Assembly: GCA_013359265.1 (NCBI GenBank)
Contig: JABWCD010000022.1
Coordinates: 122,998 to 186,997, forward strand
Length of the DNA: 64,000 bases
Source of the DNA: Candidatus Hydrogenedentota bacterium
Lineage (GTDB): Bacteria; Hydrogenedentota; Hydrogenedentia; Hydrogenedentales; SLHB01
Direction of reading: 5' to 3'
In this document: in pieces, positions 1 to 8,954 of the stretch
How the letters are laid out: each line of letters opens with the position of its first letter
Numbering within the stretch: the stretch's first letter is position 1
Notes under the pieces: generated by a model
Databases searched by the model: none
The model's input: the letters and a program-made list of their open reading frames with translations, nothing else
What the model was told of the DNA's origin: nothing
Made by a program: the position numbers and the translations under genes

Positions 1-684
1 CGCCGGGATTGCATTTTGTGCAAACCTCGCCTTTCCCACGCGCCTCAACACAGCACGGATGCTCGCAGTCCTTGCCGTCGGCGCATGCCTTTGCGCAGCA
101 CCCGTCCGCGTCGAACAACTTGCTTAACTTGGCTTTGGCAAAATTGGGATTGCATTTCGCGCAAATCTCGTTCTTCGCGCGCGCCTCGACGCAGCACGGA
201 TGCTCGCAATCCTTATTCTCCACGGCGGACTTCGCACAGCACCCGTCCTTGTCAAAATTCGCCGCCACCTTCTCGCGGGCCTTGTTCGGATTGCATTTCG
301 CGCAGATTTCACCCTTGCCTGCCGCTTCCACGCAACAGGGATGTTCGCACGGCTTGCCTTCTGCGGCGGCCTTGGCGCAGCAACTATCTGCGTCGAATTT
401 GGCGACTTGCAGCGCCTTGGCGCCGTTGGGATTGCACTTCGCGCACAACTCACCCTTTGCCGCGGCCTCGACGCAACAGGGATGATCGCACGCCTTCCCC
501 GCGGCAAGCGCCTTCGCGCAGCAGCCGTCCACATCGAATGACTTGGCGAGTGTGGCGGCTTTCGCGCCATTCGGATTGCACTTCGCGCAGACCTCGCCTT
601 TTGCCTTCGCGTCGGCACAGCATGGATGGTCGCACTCCTTGCCTTCGGCCTTTGCCTTTGCGCAACACCCGTCCGCATCGAAGA
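1..684 (-). repeat. Five tandem coding units of a Cys-rich repeat, period about 141-144 bp
   Basis: Within the cytochrome protein, five consecutive units (the fifth runs off the edge) follow the pattern FDxDGCCAKA, then GKxCEHPCCVEA, then GExCAKCNPN. Each unit carries seven Cys (CC, C, CC, C..C) and one His. The unit starts are visible as FDxD codons near 682, 538, 397, 254 and 112. The units are diverged in DNA but keep every Cys, which argues for selection on the protein. None is a CxxCH heme motif. Confidence 0.9.
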
Positions 685-2416
685 ACAGGGCCAGGTCGAC
701 TGCAGGCTTTGCATCAGCGGGCGCCGATGCGTCGGCCAGTTTCTCAGGTAATACCGCACCCTCGGTGATCCATTTGGCCACGAGCGCCAACTGCTCCGCC
801 GTCAACGGGTCGCCTTCCTTGGGCATGTGCTTTTCGTCTTCCTTGGGCAGATGCACACGAACGCACAAGGGGCTGTCGCCGGGCTTGCCCGCAACGACAA
901 CCTGTCCGCTCTGTCCGCCCGCCTTGATGCATTCCGGCAAATCGAGGCGCAGCTTGCCGCACTGTTTCTCCGGGCCGTGACACCCGATGCATTTGGCCTG
1001 AAGAATGGGGAAGATGTCCTTCGCAAAATCGACGGTGCCAGCGGCAGGCGCGGGCGCGGGCGGCGCTTGTTCAATACCCAGGTTGACGTACAGGTCCGGA
1101 CGCGCCTCTTTCAGCTTCGCCGCGCCCTCCTTCGTGATCTGCGAGTTCCAGACATACAGCTTCTTTAACGACGCCATTTTCTGAAGTGCGTCGATGCTCG
1201 CATCGCTGACTTTGGTGCCATACAAATTGAGATACTGGAGATTATCGAGGGCGCCGAGGTTTGCGACTCCGGCGTCCGTGATCTCCGTGCGTTCCAGGTG
1301 GAGGCGCGTGAGCTTCTTGAGGTTGGCAAGCTGCGGCAGACCCGCATCGGTGACCTTGGTCCCCGCGAGGTTCAGCCACGTAATTTGCGGCGCCAGCGCG
1401 ACCAATTTCGCGAGCGCTTCGTCGTTCACCTTGTCCGCCCCGTACTGGAGGTTTACCGAGAGCAGGGGCGACTTCAGGTCAAGCGGCATCGCAAGGCCGC
1501 CAATTTCCTTCACCGGGGCGATTGCCTCCGGCGCGGCCGGTTCAACGCCTTCCGCAAGCTTGGCAAGGAGAACGGTCTCTGCCTCGGCTTCCGAACCCGC
1601 GGCAGCGCCGGGCGCTGTCGCAACAATGGGGGCGGGGGCCGCCGCTGCGTCCGGGAGTTTTTCGGGCAGGACCGCTCCCTTCTCAATCCATTTCGCGACC
1701 AGCGCGATTTGTTCCGGGGTCAGCGGATCGCCGTTCGCGGGCATAATGTCCGGATCGCCCTTGGGCTTGGAGATCAGCAGACACAATTTGCTCTCACCCG
1801 GTTTGCCGGCGACGACAATTGGTCCGTTCTCGCCACCCGCATTAATGGCCTCGACCGAATCCAGGCGAAGCTCTCCCTTTTGCTTCTCCGGTCCATGGCA
1901 CTTGATGCAGGTCGCGACAAAAATCGGGTAGATATCGCGTACGAAATCCACGTCGTCCGCTGCGGGCGCGGGCGCGGGAGCAGGGGCTGGCGCGTCCGCC
2001 GCGAGTACGATGGCGCCTTGTTCGATCCACTTGGCAATGAGCGCAAGCTGCTCCGGTTTCAGGGGGTCAGAGTTGACCGGCATGCGGTCCGGATGGTCGG
2101 GAGGCAGCGAGACAAGCTTGCACAGCGTACTCTCTCCGGGCTTCCCCGCGACGATGACAGGGCCGTTTTCGCTGCCCTTCATCATCGCCTCGTGGCTATC
2201 GAGGCGCAGTCCCGCTTTCTGCTTTTCCGGCCCGTGACACTTCACGCACGTCGCCGCCAGAATCGGCGCGATGTCCTTGTTAAAGTCGACTTTGGCCTCT
2301 TCCGCCGAGGCCAAAGTACCGGCCCCCAAGGCGACCAATGCGCACGCCGACGCGAGCCAGCCCGTGCCCAGCATGCGAACGCGCGCTCCCTGTTTTCCCT
2401 GCAAATACGTCTTCAT
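1..2416 (-). CDS. Secreted multi-cytochrome c / LRR / Cys-rich repeat protein (3' end outside window)
   Basis: An open frame of 805 codons runs from ATG 2416 off the left edge, so the C-terminus is missing. GGGAG lies 7-10 bases before the ATG. Residues 1-38 form a signal peptide ending LASA. Three planctomycete-type cytochrome domains carry heme motifs CVKCH (57-61), CIKCH (170-174) and CIGCH (476-480), each followed by GPEKQ. Ala/Pro-rich linkers separate the domains. Leucine-rich repeats of the LxxTxVTDAGL type occupy about 320-425. From residue 578 onward a Cys-rich unit of about 47 residues repeats. Domains of this cytochrome type in planctomycetes are thought to act outside the cytoplasmic membrane in electron transfer; the Cys-rich tail may bind metal (inference). 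The function of the whole protein is unknown. Confidence 0.9.
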   Translation of the reverse strand, partial: MKTYLQGKQGARVRMLGTGWLASACALVALGAGTLASAEEAKVDFNKDIAPILAATCVKCHGPEKQKAGLRLDSHEAMMKGSENGPVIVAGKPGESTLCKLVSLPPDHPDRMPVNSDPLKPEQLALIAKWIEQGAIVLAADAPAPAPAPAPAADDVDFVRDIYPIFVATCIKCHGPEKQKGELRLDSVEAINAGGENGPIVVAGKPGESKLCLLISKPKGDPDIMPANGDPLTPEQIALVAKWIEKGAVLPEKLPDAAAAPAPIVATAPGAAAGSEAEAETVLLAKLAEGVEPAAPEAIAPVKEIGGLAMPLDLKSPLLSVNLQYGADKVNDEALAKLVALAPQITWLNLAGTKVTDAGLPQLANLKKLTRLHLERTEITDAGVANLGALDNLQYLNLYGTKVSDASIDALQKMASLKKLYVWNSQITKEGAAKLKEARPDLYVNLGIEQAPPAPAPAAGTVDFAKDIFPILQAKCIGCHGPEKQCGKLRLDLPECIKAGGQSGQVVVAGKPGDSPLCVRVHLPKEDEKHMPKEGDPLTAEQLALVAKWITEGAVLPEKLADASAPADAKPAVDLALFFDADGCCAKAKAEGKECDHPCCADAKAKGEVCAKCNPNGAKAATLAKSFDVDGCCAKALAAGKACDHPCCVEAAAKGELCAKCNPNGAKALQVAKFDADSCCAKAAAEGKPCEHPCCVEAAGKGEICAKCNPNKAREKVAANFDKDGCCAKSAVENKDCEHPCCVEARAKNEICAKCNPNFAKAKLSKLFDADGCCAKACADGKDCEHPCCVEARGKGEVCTKCNPG

Positions 2417-2635
2417 CGCGATCTCCCTTGCAGCAACTAGACCCCGCCAGAGATGATTGTAGAAATAGTCCGCATATTCCGCAACTTAGACCGCCGCGGG
2501 CAGAATGCCGCCGCGCGCCAGCGAATCCGCCCGCTTGTGCCGACCCCATAATCTGAAGGCCAGCCAATTGGAACTGCTGTCCCATCGCCGCTACACTGGC
2601 TTTCGTCAATTCCATCAACCTACAAGGGCAGTTTC

Positions 2636-3412
2636 ATGCGCCGATTCGCCTTCCTGTTCATGCTCGGTGCCAGCTTGGGGGCGTTGGTATCGCAAGCAGC
2701 CGATCCCGTGGTGCTGTTCGACGGGAAAGACCTGTCGAAGTTTTACACCTTTCTTCGCGACCGTGGCCGCGACGCCGACCCGAAGAATGTGTTTACCGTT
2801 CAGGATGGCCTGATCCGTATTTCGGGCGAGGAATGGGGCTGCATCACGTCGAAGGACGAGTTCGCAAACTACGAACTCACGGTCGAGTTCAAGTGGGGCC
2901 AGAAAACGTGGGGCGACCGCGAAAAGGCGGCGCGCGACAGCGGCGTTCTCATTCATTCCATCGGCGAAGACGGCGGCTACAGCGGCGTCTGGATGCACGG
3001 CATCGAAGTGCAGATGATCGAGGGGGGCACCGGAGACCTCCTGGTTGTGGGCGACGGCTCGAAAACCTTCGAGTTGACGTGTCCAACCGCGGAGGTTACC
3101 GAGGGAACACCCCACGTTTACAAGCAAGACGGCAAACCGTACACCATCAACAAGGGCCGCATCGATTGGTGGGGACGCGACCCGGAATGGACCGACACCA
3201 TCGACTTTCGCGGCAAAGACGATGTCGAGAAGCCGCACGGCGAGTGGAACACGATTCGCGTCGTCGCGCGAGGAAACACGATTCGCGTCGAGTTGAACGG
3301 TGTTCTTGTGAATGAAGCCCTCGACGTCAAACCTACGAATGGCCGCATTCAGGTCCAATCCGAAGGCGCCGAAGTTTTTGTACGCAAGATCGCTCTGAAG
3401 CCGTTAGAATAG
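2636..3412 (+). CDS. Secreted DUF1080 (3-keto-disaccharide hydrolase-like) protein
   Basis: 258 residues. An N-terminal signal peptide of about 21 residues (RRFAFLFMLGASLGALVSQA) precedes the family's typical opening VVLFDGKDLSKF. The rest is one concanavalin-like DUF1080 domain, including the conserved DSGVLIH and the late NTIRVVARGNTIRVELNGVLVNE strand pattern. DUF1080 proteins are abundant in planctomycetes and relatives, and some are 3-keto-disaccharide hydrolases, so a role in periplasmic sugar breakdown is likely but the substrate is not readable. AGGGCAG lies just upstream of the ATG. It is divergent from the cytochrome gene across a 219-bp spacer that must carry both promoters. Confidence 0.9.
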   Translation: MRRFAFLFMLGASLGALVSQAADPVVLFDGKDLSKFYTFLRDRGRDADPKNVFTVQDGLIRISGEEWGCITSKDEFANYELTVEFKWGQKTWGDREKAARDSGVLIHSIGEDGGYSGVWMHGIEVQMIEGGTGDLLVVGDGSKTFELTCPTAEVTEGTPHVYKQDGKPYTINKGRIDWWGRDPEWTDTIDFRGKDDVEKPHGEWNTIRVVARGNTIRVELNGVLVNEALDVKPTNGRIQVQSEGAEVFVRKIALKPLE

Positions 3413-3577
3413 ATTCGTCGAATAATGTTGGGCGGGCCGACATAGGGCAAGGCTCGTTCCGATCTGTCTTGGTGCGTTTCGCTAGTCAATCTTGCTGGCG
3501 ATTCTTGTTCCGCGGTTGTGTAACGGTGCATGGGTTCTGGGTTCGGCGCGTCTCGCGCACAACGAAAGGCGGCGGCA

Positions 3578-4279
3578 ATGAAACTGGGCAATTGTCTTGC
3601 GGCTGAATTCATCGGGACAGGGTGGTTGGTGTTTTGCGGGTGCGGCAGTGCGGTGATGGCGTTGTCATCTCCGGCGAATGGCATCGGGCTTCTTGGCGTA
3701 TCGTTCGCGTTCGGATTTGCAGTGCTGACGATGGCCTACGCGATCGGGCATGTGTCGGGCTGCCACCTGAATCCCGCGGTGTCCATCGGGTTGATGCTCG
3801 GCGGGCGATTCCCCTCCGCTCGCTTGGTCCCCTATATCATCGCGCAGTTGCTGGGCGCGATAGCCGGCGCTGCCGTACTCTATTTCATAGCAAGCGGCAA
3901 GGCCGGATTCTCCGCGGCCGCCGGCTTCGCCTCGAACGGCTACGGCGATCATTCGCCCGGCGGCTATTCGATGGTTGCAGGCTTCGTGTCCGAGGTCGTC
4001 ACCGGATTCATGTTTATGACGATCATCCTCGGCGCTACCGACAAACGCGCCCCCGCGGGTTTCGCGCCGATCGCCATCAGCCTCGGTCTCGTGCTGATCC
4101 TGCTCGTGACAATTCCTGTGACCAACACCTCGCTCAATCCCGCGCGCAGCACGGCCACCGCCATCTTCGAAGGCGGCTGGGCGCTGCAACAGTTGTGGAT
4201 GTTTTGGGTCTGTCCCATTCTCGGTGCGGCGCTTGCCGGGCTTGCGTATCGGGTCGTGTCCGCGGAAAACGCCGCATAG
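3578..4279 (+). CDS. aqpZ: Aquaporin Z-like water channel
   Basis: 233 residues, close to E. coli AqpZ (231). I chose ATG 3578 because AAAGGCGG precedes it and the product then starts like AqpZ ([14 protein letters not shown]); an upstream in-frame ATG at 3530 adds 16 unlikely residues. Both pore motifs are present, HLNPAVS and SLNPARS, with the long MIP-family C-terminal [10 protein letters not shown]. Of the four selectivity-filter positions known for AqpZ (F43, H174, T183, R189), Phe, Thr and Arg are kept, but the His position in the GFAPIAI helix is Leu (LILLVTIP instead of LIHLISIP). Permeability may therefore differ from a strict water channel (inference). Confidence 0.93.
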   Translation: MKLGNCLAAEFIGTGWLVFCGCGSAVMALSSPANGIGLLGVSFAFGFAVLTMAYAIGHVSGCHLNPAVSIGLMLGGRFPSARLVPYIIAQLLGAIAGAAVLYFIASGKAGFSAAAGFASNGYGDHSPGGYSMVAGFVSEVVTGFMFMTIILGATDKRAPAGFAPIAISLGLVLILLVTIPVTNTSLNPARSTATAIFEGGWALQQLWMFWVCPILGAALAGLAYRVVSAENAA

Positions 4280-4319
4280 CTCCAGCGTGCGGCAAACTCG
4301 GGATGGGAGCGTCTGCGTG

Positions 4320-5564
4320 ATGCCTGGCGTATCTGTGAGGGCGGCAGTTGCGCTCGCGCTTGTCGCGCAATTGGGTGCCTTCGTCGAAGCGGAGGAGCGG
4401 GCATTCCGCTTCATCTACAACAGCGACGGCGGCAACATCTTCATCGACAAGCAGCCCCCTATGAAACCTGAAGACGTGTACACCTACGTCGACGAAGTGG
4501 CGGGCACCGGGGTCACGACGTATTTCATCTGTCCGAACTACGGCATGACGCTAATGTACCCGAGTAAAATCACCGAAAAGATTGGCGGCCTGCTACCGAA
4601 AGCAGAACTGGCGAAGCTGATCGAGGATGGGCAGGCCAAGAAATCGAGTAACGAGCGCGGAATCGCCAATCTATACGCGCTGGCGGAAGCCGGCCATGAT
4701 CCCATCGGCCTGGTACTCGACCGCGCGAAATCGAAAGGTATGGAGGCGTTCGTCACATGGAGGCTCAACGAGATTCACGACGTCGAGAACGGCGATACGA
4801 GCCTCATCGTTTCGAAGTTCTGGCGCGAGCACCCGGAGTGGCGCGTCGGCAAACTCGGCGATCCCCTGCTGCCGGTCTTTATCGAAATCTTGGGGCCGCG
4901 GACAAGTCCAATCGTGGGGACGTGGTTTCCGGGCGCAATGAATTTCGCCGTGCCGGAAGTCCGCGCGCTGCGGCTTGCGGAATTGCGAGAGTGCTGCGAA
5001 CGGTACCCGAATATGGACGGCCTTGACCTCGATTTTCAGCGGTTTCCAATCTACTTCCCGCAGGACCAAGGCGAGAAACACATCGCCACAATGACGGCCT
5101 GGCTTCGCGATGTCCGCACGATGACGCGCGAGGTGGGGGAGAAGCGCGGCCGGCCGTTACTGCTTTCCGCGCGTGTGCTGGCGAAGGTCGAACAAAACCG
5201 CGCCGTCGGACTCGATCCGATCGCATGGGCAAATGAAGGCCTGGTGGATTTCATCATCGTCTCGCACTACCTTCGGAACGATTTCCCGCTCGCGTTAAAG
5301 CCGTACCGCGAATCCATTCCAGCGACGATGCCGCTCTACGCGTCAATCGAAGTCGAGCCGGATCCGAATACCTACATAGAAATCGCGAAGCATCTGAAAT
5401 CGGAAGGCGCGGATGGCATCTCCATGTTCAACTTCTTCACGCGCCGCGAAAATGGAAAGGAACCGCCCTTTGAAGTACTCCCGAAACTGGCGGCAATCGT
5501 CAAACCAAATTCCGCGGATGTGCCCTCGAGTCCCGCAAAAGAAACGGAGTCCAATGCAAAGTGA
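4320..5564 (+). CDS. Secreted putative glycoside-hydrolase-like TIM-barrel protein
   Basis: 414 residues from ATG 4320. This start gives a clean signal peptide (PGVSVRAAVALALVAQLGAFVEA) and has GGGAG about 9 bases upstream; an upstream ATG at 4224 would lie inside the aquaporin gene. The sequence has (beta/alpha)8 character: a strand with YFICPNYGMTLM, a region with MEAFVTWRLNEIHD, NMDGLDLDFQRFP and SHYLRNDFP. This resembles the glycosyl-hydrolase-like families found in planctomycetes (GHL/COG1649 type). No catalytic pair can be assigned with certainty; the Asp residues of GLDLDFQ are candidates. It opens a run of secreted genes with 8 bp to the next. Confidence 0.6.
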   Translation: MPGVSVRAAVALALVAQLGAFVEAEERAFRFIYNSDGGNIFIDKQPPMKPEDVYTYVDEVAGTGVTTYFICPNYGMTLMYPSKITEKIGGLLPKAELAKLIEDGQAKKSSNERGIANLYALAEAGHDPIGLVLDRAKSKGMEAFVTWRLNEIHDVENGDTSLIVSKFWREHPEWRVGKLGDPLLPVFIEILGPRTSPIVGTWFPGAMNFAVPEVRALRLAELRECCERYPNMDGLDLDFQRFPIYFPQDQGEKHIATMTAWLRDVRTMTREVGEKRGRPLLLSARVLAKVEQNRAVGLDPIAWANEGLVDFIIVSHYLRNDFPLALKPYRESIPATMPLYASIEVEPDPNTYIEIAKHLKSEGADGISMFNFFTRRENGKEPPFEVLPKLAAIVKPNSADVPSSPAKETESNAK

Positions 5565-5572
5565 GGATACCC

Positions 5573-6619
5573 ATGAGCGAATCAATGCTTAGTCCCCCTT
5601 GGAAGGGGGATAAAGGGGGATGTGGAACGATCGCTCGCGTATTCATTACTTCGATTGCTCTCACCACCACCGTCCTCGCAGCGTATCCAAAGATCAATCT
5701 CGCGAACGGCTACGACCTCGTACCTGACTGGCCCAAGAAACCCGCCGATGTCGAATGGTACGTCGTAACCGGCGTGGCCGTGGACAAGCAGGACCGCGTG
5801 TGGACGTTTAACATGAAGGACCCGCCGGTACAGGTCTATGACGCGGAGAGCGGCGACTTCCTGTTCAGTTGGGGGACGGGCGAGTTTAAGCGTCCGCACT
5901 TCATTCGGATCGACGCTGACGGCAACGTGTGGTGTGCTGACTATGGCCGCCACACGGTGCGCAAATACACGGAGAAGGGCGAACTACTCCTCACCCTTGG
6001 TACGCCCGACGTGCCCGGGCGCGACGAAACCCACCTGAACATGCCGACAGATATGGCCATCGCTCCCAACGGCGACGTATTCGTCACCGACGGCTACGGC
6101 AACAACCGCATTGTCCACTACGACAGGAACGGAGCCTTCATCAAGAGCTGGGGGCAGATCGGCGTTGGTGCGGGCGACCTCAGCCAGCCGCACGCGATCG
6201 CGATGGACTCAAAGGGACTGCTCTACGTCTGTGAACGCAACAACTGCCGCATTCAGGTCTTCGACCAATCCGGCAAGTCGCTCGCGCAATGGCGCAATCT
6301 GATCAATCCCTGGGGAATCGTGATACTGCCGAACGACGAAATCGTCGTCAGCGGCTCGACGCCCGCGCGCTGGACCGACCGCGGCAACCTCGGCAACCCC
6401 CCACACGATCAAATCGTGATGAAGTTCGATACAACCGGCCGCGCCCTCGAGCAATGGGCCTTCCCCCTCTGCGCAGACGGCAACTGGATACCCGGCATGA
6501 CCGCCTGGGTCCACGGGACCGCTATCGATTCCAAAGGCAATCTCTATCTCTCCGACGTGGCCGACGAAGACAAAACCCACCGCGTTCAGAAATTCCGCCG
6601 GCTAAACGCCGAGCAGTAG
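5573..6619 (+). CDS. Secreted NHL-repeat six-bladed beta-propeller protein
   Basis: 348 residues. ATG 5573 follows AGGA with good spacing and starts 8 bases after the previous stop. The N-terminus is odd: residues 7-17 (SPPWKGDKGGC) are encoded by a G/C-run repeat, and only after them comes the hydrophobic signal segment RVFITSIALTTTVLAA. The mature part is a series of NHL blades (VDKQDRVWTFN, IDADGNVWCADYG, IAPNGDVFVTDGYGN, MDSKGLLYVCERNN, IDSKGNLYLSDVADE), resembling the propeller of peptidylglycine alpha-amidating lyase homologues. Such proteins bind ligands or act as lyases; no activity can be assigned. Likely cotranscribed with the flanking secreted genes. Confidence 0.8.
   Translation: MSESMLSPPWKGDKGGCGTIARVFITSIALTTTVLAAYPKINLANGYDLVPDWPKKPADVEWYVVTGVAVDKQDRVWTFNMKDPPVQVYDAESGDFLFSWGTGEFKRPHFIRIDADGNVWCADYGRHTVRKYTEKGELLLTLGTPDVPGRDETHLNMPTDMAIAPNGDVFVTDGYGNNRIVHYDRNGAFIKSWGQIGVGAGDLSQPHAIAMDSKGLLYVCERNNCRIQVFDQSGKSLAQWRNLINPWGIVILPNDEIVVSGSTPARWTDRGNLGNPPHDQIVMKFDTTGRALEQWAFPLCADGNWIPGMTAWVHGTAIDSKGNLYLSDVADEDKTHRVQKFRRLNAEQ
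5593..5620 (+). repeat. C-run/G-run palindromic repeat inside the 5' coding end of the NHL gene
   Basis: The stretch consists of TCCCCCTT, GGAAGGGGGA and TAAAGGGGGA: a C5 run that can pair with either of two G5 runs. It looks like the short intergenic CCCCCTTnnAAGGGGG repeat common in many bacterial genomes, here read through in frame between the start codon and the signal peptide. A hairpin here would lie about 20 bases after the start codon. Confidence 0.7.
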
Positions 6620-6692
6620 TTTTGATATGCTTTATGCGTCGTGCTCCGGCGCAGCAGGACACTTAGGGGGAAACGCGCCGGGAGGGAAACCT

Positions 6693-8780
6693 ATGCGTTG
6701 GCTTTCACTGCTACTGGTTTGCGCGTCCGCGCTGGCCGCCGAAATCACTACCGCCGCGAGAAGCGATTTGTTGGGCGCCGCGCCGCCATTGGACAATGTC
6801 GTGCCCCCGCTCGACGCGTCGGACCATATGACGCGTGACCCACGGTCCTCGCAGCCGTGGCAGTTTCCAATCGTCGTCCCACCGTTCGAAGAACATGTGC
6901 GTGGCGAGTCGATTCCCAATCCGCGCAACACGGCGGTCAGTAGCCTTGCCATCAACAACTCCGGCGGCTTGGTCGCGTCGTATGCCGACGAAGCAGGCGT
7001 CGCAACGTCGTATGACCTTATGGCTTCCGGTTGGGTCGCGCGTACGGACAAAACAACGCGTATGTTGATAGCGCAAACTGGAAATACTGTTTGGACAGTT
7101 GGAAATGCGCTCAACGGTTTAGCCCACGGGCAGACAGGCGTGAAGTCCGAGAAGTGGCCCTACTACGGTGTCAATGGACCGCTTTCCACAACGATCACCG
7201 GCCTCGCGGTGGATTCAAGAGGTACGCTCTGGGTGGGCACGCCCGTCGGTTTGAGCAAGCGAAATGCCGACGGTACCTGGGTGGCGATTCGTGGCCGCGA
7301 TGGGCTTCCATACGAGGACATCACTTGTCTGACGCTCGACAAAAGCGATCGTCTATGGATCGGAACGTCCATGGGCGTCGTCCACTACCGCCCATATGAA
7401 GAAGGACGCCAATGGTTCTATCGTCAGGGCAAACGCTACCTCCCCGACGACAACGTCACCGCGATCGCGGTCAGCCCGGACGGAAAGAGAGTCTATGCCG
7501 GCACATCAGCCGGCATCGGCGCCATCGAAGTGAGAACAACCACGCTACTCGAGCGCGCCCACACCATCGAAAAACTGGTCAACCAACGCCACCGGCGCTA
7601 CGACCTTGTCGCCGAATGCGTCCTCAATGACGCGCTGAATCCCACCTCGCATACGATTGGGGACAACGACAATGACGGACTGTGGACGGCATACCACGTA
7701 GCGGCGATGTCTCTTGCCTACGGCGCGACCAAGAATCCGGCTGCGATGGAATCCGCCAAGCGCGGCATGCACGCGCTCTACATGCTGCAAAATGCGTCCG
7801 GCATACCCGGCCTCGTTGCGCGCAGCGTACTGCCGCCGGAAGAAGGGAGCAAGCGCGATGCGGATCGACCTGAAAACCGCAGGCAATGGCGGCCTACGCC
7901 CGACGGAAAGATGTATTGGAAAAGCGATACGTCAAGCGACGAGATCGATGGCCATTTTCTGGCATTCTTCGCGTATTTCGAGCACGTTGCGCGGCATGAC
8001 GCCGCAGAAAAGGCCCTTTGCGTCGAGCAATGCCGGAAGCTTATCGACTACCTTATCGCAAACAACTACCGGCTCATCGATTGGAACGGCGAACGCACGC
8101 GCTGGGGATTCTGGAATCCCGAAAACCTCAACGGCGAGCCGCGCGACTACGCGGAACATGGCCTCAACGCGCTCCAGATGCTCTCGTTTCTGCGTACCAG
8201 CTATCATGTCATCGGCGATCAAAAGTATCTCGACCACTACAAAACTTTGATTCTCGACCACCACTACCTGAGCAACGTACTGCTCTCGAAGAAGGAATGG
8301 CCGGATGAAAACAACCACTCCGACGATCAACTCGGCTACGTCGCGTGGTATCCAATCCTGCAACTGGAGAAGGACCCGGTTATTCTCAACGCGCTTACAC
8401 AAGGCGTCCGCCGTCACTACCGCATCGTGTGGCCTGAAAAGCCGAGTTTCTATGCCTTCGTCACAGCGACGGTGGATCCCCAGCAAGTTGAAATGATGGA
8501 GGCAATCCAGAATCTAATCGAGATTCCAACAGACCGCCGTACGTGGGAACAAAAGAACAGCCGCCGCGCCGACGTCGACTTTCTTGGACGTTCAAACCGG
8601 TTCGGCGATCCCGTCCTCACCCGCGTCCTTCCCGCCGATGAACGCTGCTTCCAAAAATGGAACGGGGACCCCTACGAACCCGATCGCGGCGGCGACGGCC
8701 GGAGCGAAGACGATGGCGCGGCCTTCCTGCTGCCCTACTGGATGGGCCGTTACCACGGCTTTATTGCCGAGAGTCAGTAG
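6693..8780 (+). CDS. Secreted protein with beta-propeller and alpha/alpha-barrel-like C-terminal region
   Basis: 695 residues from ATG 6693, preceded by GGGAGGGA at good spacing; the start gives the signal peptide RWLSLLLVCASALAA. Residues about 90-290 contain two-component-regulator-type propeller blades (TITGLAVDSRGTLWVGTPVGLSK, DITCLTLDKSDRLWIGTSMGVVHY, NVTAIAVSPDGKRVYAGTSAGI). The C-terminal 400 residues are helical with many Trp/Tyr (WKSDTSSDEIDGHFLAFFAYFEHV, HHYLSNVLLSKKEWPDENNHSDDQLGYVAWYPI) and suggest an alpha/alpha toroid as in glycan lyases and hydrolases. No DNA-binding or kinase part is present, so it is a stand-alone secreted sensor or enzyme. Function inferred only. Confidence 0.65.
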   Translation: MRWLSLLLVCASALAAEITTAARSDLLGAAPPLDNVVPPLDASDHMTRDPRSSQPWQFPIVVPPFEEHVRGESIPNPRNTAVSSLAINNSGGLVASYADEAGVATSYDLMASGWVARTDKTTRMLIAQTGNTVWTVGNALNGLAHGQTGVKSEKWPYYGVNGPLSTTITGLAVDSRGTLWVGTPVGLSKRNADGTWVAIRGRDGLPYEDITCLTLDKSDRLWIGTSMGVVHYRPYEEGRQWFYRQGKRYLPDDNVTAIAVSPDGKRVYAGTSAGIGAIEVRTTTLLERAHTIEKLVNQRHRRYDLVAECVLNDALNPTSHTIGDNDNDGLWTAYHVAAMSLAYGATKNPAAMESAKRGMHALYMLQNASGIPGLVARSVLPPEEGSKRDADRPENRRQWRPTPDGKMYWKSDTSSDEIDGHFLAFFAYFEHVARHDAAEKALCVEQCRKLIDYLIANNYRLIDWNGERTRWGFWNPENLNGEPRDYAEHGLNALQMLSFLRTSYHVIGDQKYLDHYKTLILDHHYLSNVLLSKKEWPDENNHSDDQLGYVAWYPILQLEKDPVILNALTQGVRRHYRIVWPEKPSFYAFVTATVDPQQVEMMEAIQNLIEIPTDRRTWEQKNSRRADVDFLGRSNRFGDPVLTRVLPADERCFQKWNGDPYEPDRGGDGRSEDDGAAFLLPYWMGRYHGFIAESQ

Positions 8781-8954
8781 TGGGTTACGCAATGCGTACT
8801 GCCGAGGTCGAGTTTGTCACTTCAGCCGGACACAACACCCACCGCGTACACGGGTCCAGGCTTTTCACGGTCGCGCAATGGACGGGCGTCCCGGCGGCAT
8901 TCACATGACTCGGTTGACGAGGACAGAGGCGAAAGAAAGGAACGGATTGCACGA

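Noticed and set aside
16..768. Long open frames on the plus strand opposite the Cys-repeat gene
   Set aside because: They are rich in Arg/Pro/Ser without domain character; the minus frame gives cytochrome motifs and a regular Cys repeat.
1298..2440. A 380-residue plus-strand frame opposite the cytochrome domains
   Set aside because: Arg-rich and featureless; it is the complement of the CxxCH-containing minus frame.
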